A stretch of 64,000 bases of DNA, taken from positions 62,001 through 126,000 of the forward strand of contig CAAGBL010000104.1 in the NCBI GenBank assembly GCA_900768045.1. The letters run 5' to 3'. Source of the DNA: an uncultured Alistipes sp. GTDB taxonomy: Bacteria > Bacteroidota > Bacteroidia > Bacteroidales > Rikenellaceae. This document shows positions 49,934 through 57,088 of this stretch, piece after piece. The notes under the pieces were generated by a model. It was not told where the DNA came from, did not search any database, and was given only the letters and a program-made list of their open reading frames with translations. The first letter of the stretch is position 1; the number at the start of each line of letters is the position of its first letter. The position numbers and the translations under genes are program-made.

Positions 49934-52312
49934 ATGAGACCTATAATCAACACCTTAGCACTGGTAGCAGTGCTCCTTAGCGTAACGGCATTCGAGGCGC
50001 AAGCACAGGTAAAGCTAAGCCTTAGCGGACGCACACTCTCAAAGAGCAACGAGGCCATAGCCTATGCCACAGTAGTACTCACTGATGAGGGCAGGCAGGT
50101 GGCAGGTGGCGCAACAAACGCTAACGGAGAGTTTACTCTCACAGCACCCTCGGGAACCTACCTCTTCTCGGCACGCTACGTCGGCTACAAGAGCGTAGAA
50201 CGTCAGATTGTACTCGACAAAAACACCAATCTTGGCGACATAGTCCTTGAGAGTGAGAGCACCAACATCGACGAGGTTGTGGTTACGGCACAGCTTATTC
50301 TTCGTGAGGCAGATAGGTTCGTAGTAGACGTTGCCAACTCGCCCCTATCGCTTGGCAAAGATGGCGAGGAGCTACTAAAAACTGCCCCTGGCGTATGGAT
50401 TCAGGACGATGCAATATCTATCAACGGTAACTCGGGCTCGAAGATATATATCAACGACCGAGAGGTTAAGATGGATAAGCAGCAGCTAATAGCCTACCTC
50501 CGTTCATTGCGTGCCGAGGAGATACAGCGCATCGAGGTAATACCTCAGTCGGGTGCCGACTACGACGCCTCATCGTCGGGCGGCATAATCAAGATTACCA
50601 CCAAAAGACGTCTCGACATGGGCCTTATGGGCTCGGCATCGCTCGTTACGCAGGCAACCAAAGGCATGTACAACATAATGCCCTCTGTATCACTCAACTA
50701 CACACAGGGCAAGGTAAATGCCTACGGACGTGCATGGGTGGGTACAAACGGTCAAAATTACATTACAGCAGAGCATACCGACTACTCAAACAGCACAATC
50801 ATAGATGCCGAATCGGAGCTTATAAATAAAACATTCTGGGGCGGTGCTAACGTAGGTGTGGTCTACGACATTACAGACCGACACTCGGTGGGTGGCGAGC
50901 TACAGTTCAACCACTACGGCGGCAATGGCTTAACCGACACATGGACTGAGCGCCAGAACCTTGGCGTGACGACACGTAGCGACGGTAAGTATAAGAACGT
51001 CTACCACAGTAACATGCTCACGGCAACGATGAACTACATCTACAAGCTCGACAATGACGGCTCAACGCTCAAGCTTATTGGCGACTACACACGCTCGCTA
51101 TACCCCAACAGCAACGACTATGAGGACGTAGTAATGGGGCGTGATTCTACATATCGTGATAACTCTCGTAGCCTCTATCAGCTTGCCACAGCATCACTCT
51201 CAGTTGACAAGAAGATAAACCAGAAGCTAAGCATCAGAGCGGGATTGAAGTACACCTATAACGACAATAGCAACATCGCCACCTACGAGTACTTATCGGG
51301 CGAAGAGTGGACTCCAAACAGCGATAAGAGCTACGACATAGGCTACACAGAGAATATTGGTGCTGCGTATGCCATTATCTCGGCACGCCTGGGCCGTCTT
51401 AGCTTGGTGGGTGGCCTACGTGGCGAGTACACATGGTTTCGCACAGCAGAGGGCTTCGAGAATAACTATCCGAGCCTCTTCCCCAATGCAAACATATCAT
51501 ACGCCCTAACCAAAGATGGAGCATACTCGCTCGTGGCGCAGTACTCACGCACCATCAGCCGACCCTCGTTCTGGGCACTATCGCCCAACGAAACAAAGAT
51601 TTCGGAGTATATGATACAGCGAGGCAACCCCGAGCTTAAGCCCTCGTTCGACAACTCGCTATCGGTTACAGGAGTGCTTAAATATAAGTATTCGATAACC
51701 CTCGGCATGTCGATAAAGCAGGATGCCATACAGCAGACGACGCTCGTAGATAAAACCAACCCCGAGGTGCTGATATTGCAACATATCAACTACCCTACGC
51801 TCAACAACTTCTTCCTATCGGCAAACCTGCCTTTCCAATTTACTAAGTGGTGGTCGGCAAACTTCAACCTAATGGGTATGTACCTCGGACAGCGCATATA
51901 CCCCGACGAGCCTGTACGCCGCAACTTTATGGGCTTTGCCAACGGTCAGATGTCGTTTACGCTGCCTAAGAGCTTCATAATCGAGCTTAGCGGCAGATAT
52001 ATGCACGGCGTAGTGGCCGGAAATACACGCATGAGCGACACAGGAAATATGAATATTGCACTTAAGAAGCGCATGTTCGAGAATAAGCTCACGCTGAGCG
52101 TCGGCGTAAATAACATTATCCCGACAACGCAAGATATCACTATCGAGGAGCCTACATTCAGGCGTACTATGACCGTCAACCAGCCATGGATGCGCCCAGC
52201 CTTCAACTTCTCAGTGTCGTATAACTTCAACGCTGGTAAGCAGTTTAGAGCCAAGTCTGTCGAGAGCGACTCGGCCGAGGACCGTAGCCGCTTGGGCGGT
52301 GGCGGACAGTAG
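49934..52312 (+). CDS. TonB-dependent-receptor-like outer-membrane beta-barrel protein
   Basis: 792 residues from the ATG at 49934; the ATG at 49901 overlaps the -7 box and adds 11 polar residues. The signal peptide is MRPIINTLALVAVLLSVTAF..AQA. A carboxypeptidase-regulatory domain (about 25-105) precedes a plug with DEVVVTAQLILREADRF and KTAPGVWIQDDAISINGNSG, ITTKRRLDMG, and a barrel to the end. It is of the OMP_b-brl_3 kind, like the receptor at 24094, and again no SusD partner is adjacent. Substrate unknown. The terminator-like palindrome at 52364-52395 follows. Confidence 0.88.
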   Translation: MRPIINTLALVAVLLSVTAFEAQAQVKLSLSGRTLSKSNEAIAYATVVLTDEGRQVAGGATNANGEFTLTAPSGTYLFSARYVGYKSVERQIVLDKNTNLGDIVLESESTNIDEVVVTAQLILREADRFVVDVANSPLSLGKDGEELLKTAPGVWIQDDAISINGNSGSKIYINDREVKMDKQQLIAYLRSLRAEEIQRIEVIPQSGADYDASSSGGIIKITTKRRLDMGLMGSASLVTQATKGMYNIMPSVSLNYTQGKVNAYGRAWVGTNGQNYITAEHTDYSNSTIIDAESELINKTFWGGANVGVVYDITDRHSVGGELQFNHYGGNGLTDTWTERQNLGVTTRSDGKYKNVYHSNMLTATMNYIYKLDNDGSTLKLIGDYTRSLYPNSNDYEDVVMGRDSTYRDNSRSLYQLATASLSVDKKINQKLSIRAGLKYTYNDNSNIATYEYLSGEEWTPNSDKSYDIGYTENIGAAYAIISARLGRLSLVGGLRGEYTWFRTAEGFENNYPSLFPNANISYALTKDGAYSLVAQYSRTISRPSFWALSPNETKISEYMIQRGNPELKPSFDNSLSVTGVLKYKYSITLGMSIKQDAIQQTTLVDKTNPEVLILQHINYPTLNNFFLSANLPFQFTKWWSANFNLMGMYLGQRIYPDEPVRRNFMGFANGQMSFTLPKSFIIELSGRYMHGVVAGNTRMSDTGNMNIALKKRMFENKLTLSVGVNNIIPTTQDITIEEPTFRRTMTVNQPWMRPAFNFSVSYNFNAGKQFRAKSVESDSAEDRSRLGGGGQ

Positions 52313-52363
52313 CCAGCAGTAAAAGAGGAAAAGGTGTGGTGTGCTTCGCACCGGGTCTATATT

Positions 52364-52395
52364 AAGTGTGGGTATTAAAATTAATACCCACACTT
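52364..52395 (+). terminator. Solitary GGGTATTA palindrome acting as the receptor terminator
   Basis: AAGTGTGGGTATTA pairs perfectly with TAATACCCACACTT and a run of T follows. Its core (52370-52389) is the same 20-base palindrome as in the array at 6404-7374, so at least one copy is placed as a transcription terminator, about 50 bases after the stop codon. Confidence 0.75.
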
Positions 52396-52406
52396 TTTAA
52401 GTTTAA

Positions 52407-52520
52407 GGCGAGCGCTACGCTTGATGAGGACGATAGGGACGATAGGGAAAATAGGGAAGATAAGGCGAAGACATCACAGCCCTATTATCCCCATTTTCCC
52501 TATTATCCCTATTATCCCCA
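52407..52520. repeat. Purine/pyrimidine palindrome before element A7
   Basis: GCGAGCGCTACGCTTGATGAGGAC.. and GATAGGGAAAATAGGGAAGA on the left; CCTATTATCCCCATTTTCCC on the right. Confidence 0.75.
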
Positions 52521-52545
52521 TAAATTCGACCTCGATTAGCGAGAT

Positions 52546-52677
52546 AAATTTCTCGTCAGAAGGGTGCCGAGTGCTACACTCGGCAAAAATCCCGACGATG
52601 GGCTGTACTAAAGCGTACTGCTCATTGTCGGGATTTTTTGTTAGGGGACGCAATCGACCCCTTATCACGAGAAATTT
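52546..52677. repeat. Cloverleaf palindrome, element A7
   Basis: Perfect outer arms AAATTTCTCGT and ACGAGAAATTT. Left arm GCCGAGTG-CTA-CACTCGGC as in A4 and A6; the central stem is CCCGACGATGGGC with GCTCATTGTCGGG, loop TAAAGC; right AGGGG..CCCCT and CCCTTATCAC. The central stem differs from A4 on both strands together. Confidence 0.88.
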
Positions 52678-52803
52678 CGTGTCAGAAGGTAGTAGATGCT
52701 GTGCATAACAAAAGAAACCGACTCGGGATAGTACTTGACGTACAGCCCGAGCCGGTTTACTTTTAGGCATGTGCAGCAGATGCTGCCTTATCACACGAAA
52801 TTA
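52672..52803. repeat. Cloverleaf palindrome, element A8 (after tsf)
   Basis: Perfect outer arms AATTTCGTGT and ACACGAAATT; A7 and A8 share the six bases AAATTT at 52672-52677. The central stem is AAACCGACTCGGG with CCCGAGCCGGTTT, loop TTGAC; the right arm contains GCAGCA-GA-TGCTGC. The right end meets the tandem stop codons of tsf on the minus strand. Confidence 0.88.
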
Positions 52804-53634
52804 TTATGCCTCGAGAGCAAAACGCTTATAAGCCACTACAGTAGCCTCAGCGTCAACACCCTTAAGGAACTCACGGATAGACTCCTTCTCGCCTACTACA
52901 GCCTGGTTAAGAAGTGTGTTCTCCTCGAAGAACTTACGCATCTTACCCTCAGCAATCTTCTCAAGAATTGCATCTGGCTTGTTAGCGTTCTTAGGATCCT
53001 GCTTCATCATCTCCATCTGGATAGCCTTCTCCTTCTCAACAACGTCTGCTGGGCAGTCGTTCTCGTCGATTGAGAGTGGAGCCATAGCTGTTGCCTGCAT
53101 AGCAATCTTACGTGCTGCCTCCTCAGAGATCTCCTTGTTGAAGCCAAGGATAGTACCGAGCTTCTTGTTGAAGTGAACATAAGCTACGCAGTAAGGAGCC
53201 TCAACACGTGCATAGTATGCAAGCTCAACCTTCTCGCCAGTCTGACCTGACTTCTCAGTTACCATCTCCTCAACAGTGTTACCTGCTGCATTCTTAGCTG
53301 CCAAAAGAGCGTCACGGTCAGCTGCATCAGCTGCTACAGCGATCTCGAGGATAGCATCAGCAGAAGCGCCGAACTCAACGTTCTGAGCTACGAAGTCAGT
53401 CTCGCAAGCGAGGCAAAGGATATAACCCTTCTGACCTACGATCTTAGTTACTACAACACCCTCGGTAGCGGTACGATCTGAACGCTTTGCTACAACGAGC
53501 TTACCCTTCTCGCGAATGATATCCTTAGCGCGCTCGAAATCGCCCTCAGCCTCCTGAAGAGCCTTCTTGCAATCCATCATACCTGCGCCGGTCATCTTGC
53601 GGAGCTTCATTACATCAGCTGCTTTGATTTCCAT
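52804..53634 (-). CDS. tsf: Translation elongation factor Ts
   Basis: 276 residues from the ATG at 53634 (MEIKAADVMKLRKMTGAGMM). The longer open frame starting at 53709 runs through the rpsB-tsf hairpin and is rejected. The UBA-like start, the TDFVAQN segment (ACETDFVAQNVEF) and the QAMAP-like motif (IAMQATAMAPLSI) are diagnostic. EF-Ts exchanges GDP on EF-Tu. It is the last gene of the rplM operon. Stop codons TAA TAA are followed directly by elements A8 and A7. Confidence 0.96.
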   Translation of the reverse strand: MEIKAADVMKLRKMTGAGMMDCKKALQEAEGDFERAKDIIREKGKLVVAKRSDRTATEGVVVTKIVGQKGYILCLACETDFVAQNVEFGASADAILEIAVAADAADRDALLAAKNAAGNTVEEMVTEKSGQTGEKVELAYYARVEAPYCVAYVHFNKKLGTILGFNKEISEEAARKIAMQATAMAPLSIDENDCPADVVEKEKAIQMEMMKQDPKNANKPDAILEKIAEGKMRKFFEENTLLNQAVVGEKESIREFLKGVDAEATVVAYKRFALEA

Positions 53635-53670
53635 ATCAGTAAATTTTTTAGTCGTTAATTTTGAAAAAAA

Positions 53671-53707
53671 GCCGAGGCTGGCGGGCCTTAGCCTACCCGC
53701 ACTCGGC
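53671..53707 (-). promoter_or_regulatory. GC-rich hairpin between rpsB and tsf
   Basis: GCCGAG and GGCGGG pair with CCCGC and CTCGGC. On the minus strand it is followed by a T-rich stretch (TTTTTTTCAAAATTAACG), so it may reduce read-through into tsf or act as a processing site. Confidence 0.6.
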
Positions 53708-53736
53708 ATAAAATTGTGCTTTCTAAAGCGAGAGGA

Positions 53737-54570
53737 TTAAGCCTCCTCAGTTGCAGCAACAACCTCAGCAACAACAGCCTCCTCAGCATCTACAGCAGCC
53801 TTAACTGCCTTCTTGATGCGTGGCTTTGCCTGCTTTGCGCCCTCCTGAGCCTCAGCCTCCTGAGCCTCCTTCTCCTTCTCGAGCTTGCGCTCCTCAGCAC
53901 CCTCAGCGATAGCACCGCATACTACATCAAGGATAGTAGCGATTGACTTTGCTGCATCGTCATTTGCTGGAATAACGTAATCAATGTCGGTTGGATCACA
54001 ACAAGTATCTACCATAGCAAATACGGGGATGCTCAAACGCTTAGCCTCCTTAACAGCGTTCTGCTCCTTCTGTACGTCGATAACGAACAAAGCAGCTGGA
54101 AGACGGTTAAGGTCTGCGATAGAACCGAGGTTCTTCTCAAGCTTAGCACGCTGACGAGCGATCTGAAGCTTCTCGCGCTTTGAGAAATTGTCATAAGTAC
54201 CGTCGTTGGTCATCTTGTCGATGGTAGCCATCTTCTTAACGGCCTTACGTATAGTTGGGAAGTTTGTAAGCATACCGCCTGCCCAACGCTCAGTAACGTA
54301 AGGCATACCTACTGCTGATACCTTCTCGGCAACGATCTCCTTAGCCTGCTTCTTTGTTGCTACGAACAATACACGACGACCGCTCTTTACGATCTGCTTA
54401 AGTGCAGCAGCTGCCTCGTCGAGCTTAATTGCAGTCTTGTGAAGGTCGATGATGTGGATGCCGTTCTTCTCCATGAAGATATATGGAGCCATCTTAGGGC
54501 ACCACTTGCGCTTCAAGTGACCGAAGTGTACGCCGGCCTCCAACAATGTATTAAAATCTGTGCGTGACAT
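53737..54570 (-). CDS. rpsB: Ribosomal protein S2
   Basis: 277 residues. MSRTDFNTLLEAGVHFGHLK, KRKWCPKMAPYIF, VLFVATKKQAKEIV and the late PVFAMVDTCCDPTDIDYVIP are S2 signatures. The last 50 residues are a Glu/Ala/Lys-rich tail beyond the normal fold, common in this phylum. S2 represses its own message in other bacteria; the 253-base leader upstream is structured. Confidence 0.97.
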   Translation of the reverse strand: MSRTDFNTLLEAGVHFGHLKRKWCPKMAPYIFMEKNGIHIIDLHKTAIKLDEAAAALKQIVKSGRRVLFVATKKQAKEIVAEKVSAVGMPYVTERWAGGMLTNFPTIRKAVKKMATIDKMTNDGTYDNFSKREKLQIARQRAKLEKNLGSIADLNRLPAALFVIDVQKEQNAVKEAKRLSIPVFAMVDTCCDPTDIDYVIPANDDAAKSIATILDVVCGAIAEGAEERKLEKEKEAQEAEAQEGAKQAKPRIKKAVKAAVDAEEAVVAEVVAATEEA

Positions 54571-54823
54571 AATTGTCTTTGTTTTTTTTGTTTTGTTTTA
54601 TAACTCTTTAATCAACCCACGAGTAACACTCCGAGGAGTTGTTCTTGAGGGTTTATTCGCAATCGGGCAACCAGCTTAGCAGCACACCCTACGGCTACGG
54701 TGGTCATCTGCCACTCATTATACCGCCACCGCCTTAGGCAGCATATCCGAGGATATAGGCGTGGTCCAAGAGGTTTTGAAACCCTGATTGTGCTTTTGCC
54801 AAAAGTAGGTCTCTGCGAGCGGA
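54571..54823 (-). promoter_or_regulatory. Structured leader between rpsI and rpsB
   Basis: On the minus strand the interval folds into several hairpins: CGGTGG with CCACCG, ATATCC with GGATAT, ACTCC with GGAGT inside a stem AACCC/GGGTT near the rpsB start. There is no gene here. It is placed like a ribosomal-protein autoregulatory leader, which I infer from position and stems alone. Confidence 0.55.
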
Positions 54824-55210
54824 TTAACGCTTAGAGAACTGGAACTTACGGCGTGCGCCTGGCTGACCTGGCTTCTTACGCTCAACCTCACGTGAATCAC
54901 GCATGAGGAAGCCGTTCTTCTTCAATACAGGACGCATCTCTGCATCGATCTGGCAGAGTGCACGAGCGATACCCATACGTGCAGCCTCAGCCTGGCCCTT
55001 GATACCACCACCTACGAGGTTGATTGTAACGTCGTAGTTCTCCAAGGTGTTAGTAACCATCAATGGCTGCTTTACCTCATACTGGAGAATGTGCAAGGGG
55101 AAGTAAACCTCAAGCTCCTTGTGGTTGATTGTAATCTTACCTGTACCTGGCTTCACGAATACGCGAGCAACAGCGGCCTTACGGCGACCTACGGTGTTTA
55201 CAACTTCCAT
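54824..55210 (-). CDS. rpsI: Ribosomal protein S9
   Basis: 128 residues: VVNTVGRRKAAVARVFVKPG, then GGIKGQAEAARMGIARAL and the basic tail GARRKFQFSKR that reaches the decoding site. It follows rplM with a 5-base gap, the universal L13-S9 pair. Confidence 0.97.
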   Translation of the reverse strand: MEVVNTVGRRKAAVARVFVKPGTGKITINHKELEVYFPLHILQYEVKQPLMVTNTLENYDVTINLVGGGIKGQAEAARMGIARALCQIDAEMRPVLKKNGFLMRDSREVERKKPGQPGARRKFQFSKR

Positions 55211-55215
55211 AATTC

Positions 55216-55677
55216 TTACTTAATCTCGTTTAACTTAATCTCCTTAGGGTTCTGTGCAGCGTGAGGATGCTCAGCACCTGCATAAACCTTCAAATTCTTC
55301 ATGATTGCCTCACCCAAACGTGTCTTAGGCAACATGCCACGTACTGCGTGCTCTACTACGAACTCAGGCTTCTTGTCTGTTGTCAAGAAATCAGCTGGAG
55401 TAGCGAAACGCTGACCACCTGGGAAACCAGTGTAACGTGTATAAACCTTATCGGTCATCTTTGCGCCTGTAAGCTTCACCTTATCAGCATTGATTACGAT
55501 AACGAAGTCACCGCAATTAGTGTGTGGGGTGTAGCTTGGCTTGTTCTTGCCGCAGAGGATCTTAGCAACCTGCGAAGCAAGACGTCCCAAAATCTCGTTT
55601 GTAGCGTCAATCACGAACCACTCCTTCTGAGCGTCCTCTGCCTTGACCGAGATTGTCTTGTAGCTTTTTGAATCCAC
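55216..55677 (-). CDS. rplM: Ribosomal protein L13
   Basis: 153 residues: WFVIDATNEILGRLASQVA, LCGKNKPSYTPHTNCGDFVI, VRGMLPKTRLGEAIMKNLKV and AQNPKEIKLNEIK at the end. It is the first gene of the rplM-rpsI-rpsB-tsf operon and has a good promoter upstream. Confidence 0.97.
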   Translation of the reverse strand: MDSKSYKTISVKAEDAQKEWFVIDATNEILGRLASQVAKILCGKNKPSYTPHTNCGDFVIVINADKVKLTGAKMTDKVYTRYTGFPGGQRFATPADFLTTDKKPEFVVEHAVRGMLPKTRLGEAIMKNLKVYAGAEHPHAAQNPKEIKLNEIK

Positions 55678-55724
55678 TTTGTTTACGTTTTAATAATACT
55701 TAAAATATTGTAATCCAATACCCG

Positions 55725-55773
55725 AAAGTGTTTTTCGGGTGTGCAAAGATACTTATTTTTCTTTAGTTACAAA
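55725..55773 (-). promoter_or_regulatory. rplM operon promoter and leader hairpin
   Basis: On the minus strand TTTG (55773-55770), 18 bases, TATCTTTG (55751-55744). The leader opens with the hairpin ACCCGAAAAA..TTTCGGGT. Confidence 0.8.
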
Positions 55774-55803
55774 CTCTTGTACAACTCTTTTTTTTAGCAA
55801 AAA

Positions 55804-55840
55804 TGTTAACGAGCTCGAAATGAGCCCGTTAACACATTTT
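55804..55840. terminator. Strong terminator between the lipoprotein operon and rplM
   Basis: TGTTAACGAGCTC pairs with GAGCCCGTTAACA (one mismatch), with A/T runs on both sides. On the minus strand it ends the long gltX-galM-lipoprotein unit 28 bases past the stop at 55862. Confidence 0.9.
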
Positions 55841-55861
55841 TAGCACCTTAAAAAAGTTATT

Positions 55862-57085
55862 CTACAAGAATCGATTATCGCTGTTAGCAGCACGTGTTGA
55901 CTCAGTAGGCATATCCGTAGGGAGTTCCGAGCGAGTATATACCGAAATATCCGTTGTGTCGTTCTGAGCGACCCATGTCATTAAGTCATCATCAATAGAT
56001 ACATCGTACGATGTTCCCCACACTACGCCATCGCTATACACACCAGATATAACATCATTGGTAATCTCGGCACTACTTGCATAAACGCTCCAATAGTGAC
56101 TCTCGATACGCTGGTAGAGAGTTATACTACCCGAAGCATCGATATCCATATATACCTCGAACGAAGGCTCTACATCATGCCACTGGGTAAGATGCCATAC
56201 ACCTGCCAAGGCGGCAATGCTAAGAGGTTGGCTTTCGCCCTTAAACTCGAAGGCCGCCATAGGCTGAATCATATTACGCTCAATTTCTACCTGCTTTGCA
56301 GTGCTCTTTGTCATAACACGTCCCAGGCTATCGTAGATAGTGATTGTAATACCCTCACTAAAGGTCGTAGCAGGCATTGCAAACCAGAATACCGTAGGCT
56401 CATCTTTGCTAAGAGCTACACCCGATGCGCAATCGAGTGTCAATGTTGCTGAGCCATGCACAATGCTCATCTGCGGGATATCCTCCAACATCACAATCGT
56501 TGCATCGCCCACAATCGCCTCGCCACGATTACCACTAAGCTCAATACGCTGAATCGAAGCATCGCCATAGAGCTGAATCTTGAGATAGCCACAGGCATTC
56601 TTAAAGCGCAAGACATTGTCATCTTTACTCTTTGTCATTGCCACCATGACATTTGCCCCAAGGCCGAACGACTCCTCAGCATAGTACTGCGTCTCGGGAT
56701 ATGCAAACGAGATTACTCCCTCCTCCGAAATCGAGGTTGAGGCAACATAGGGGTAAACAGCATAACAATTATCCAAGCCATTACCCGTAACAAGGTCTGT
56801 TGTGAGCTTGCTAAATGTTCCGCCGCTCGCTCCAGTATTGCCATTAAAGCGATAGTGCATATTGTAGGTAATAGCAGGGAAGTATGATATTTCATCGCCT
56901 GCACTCCAACGAAGATATGTGTTCTCCTCGATATAGGTACGACTACACTCCTCGTCAAACTCGGCATAGAGCGTATCGGGAGCAACACTCTGTGGCTCTA
57001 ATATCGATATTTCCACATCCTTATCGCAGCCCACGAATACCACGACAGAGAGCACGAAAAGAATATGTTTAATAATCATTTTCAT
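55862..57085 (-). CDS. Fimbrillin-like lipoprotein with C-terminal lipocalin-like module
   Basis: 407 residues; lipobox VFVGC (Cys20). Residues about 25-290 are fimbrillin-like (FDEECSRTYIEENTYLRWSA, GDEISYFPAITY, CYAVYPYVAS, LRFKNACGYLKIQLYG, VFWFAMPATTF). Residues 293-407 (LAGVWHLTQWHDVEPSFEVY onward) match the C-terminal module of the next gene without gaps, 64 of 115 residues identical by hand alignment. The extreme C terminus reads STRAANSDNRFL. The start lies 3 bases after the preceding gene's stop; last gene of the unit. Surface adhesin or matrix role inferred. Confidence 0.78.
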   Translation of the reverse strand: MKMIIKHILFVLSVVVFVGCDKDVEISILEPQSVAPDTLYAEFDEECSRTYIEENTYLRWSAGDEISYFPAITYNMHYRFNGNTGASGGTFSKLTTDLVTGNGLDNCYAVYPYVASTSISEEGVISFAYPETQYYAEESFGLGANVMVAMTKSKDDNVLRFKNACGYLKIQLYGDASIQRIELSGNRGEAIVGDATIVMLEDIPQMSIVHGSATLTLDCASGVALSKDEPTVFWFAMPATTFSEGITITIYDSLGRVMTKSTAKQVEIERNMIQPMAAFEFKGESQPLSIAALAGVWHLTQWHDVEPSFEVYMDIDASGSITLYQRIESHYWSVYASSAEITNDVISGVYSDGVVWGTSYDVSIDDDLMTWVAQNDTTDISVYTRSELPTDMPTESTRAANSDNRFL

Positions 57086-57088
57086 ATA

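Noticed and set aside
17007..52803. Integron attC sites
   Set aside because: Position at gene ends and paired variable arms resemble attC, but the RYYYAAC/GTTRRRY core is absent and the host genes are core operons such as dnaN and tsf, not cassettes.
17007..52803. Simple MITE with fixed terminal inverted repeats
   Set aside because: The terminal arms differ between copies and extend into host genes, and I see no target-site duplications.
52804..53709. Longer EF-Ts start at 53709
   Set aside because: The extra 25 residues come from the rpsB-tsf hairpin and precede the conserved EF-Ts start MEIKAADV.
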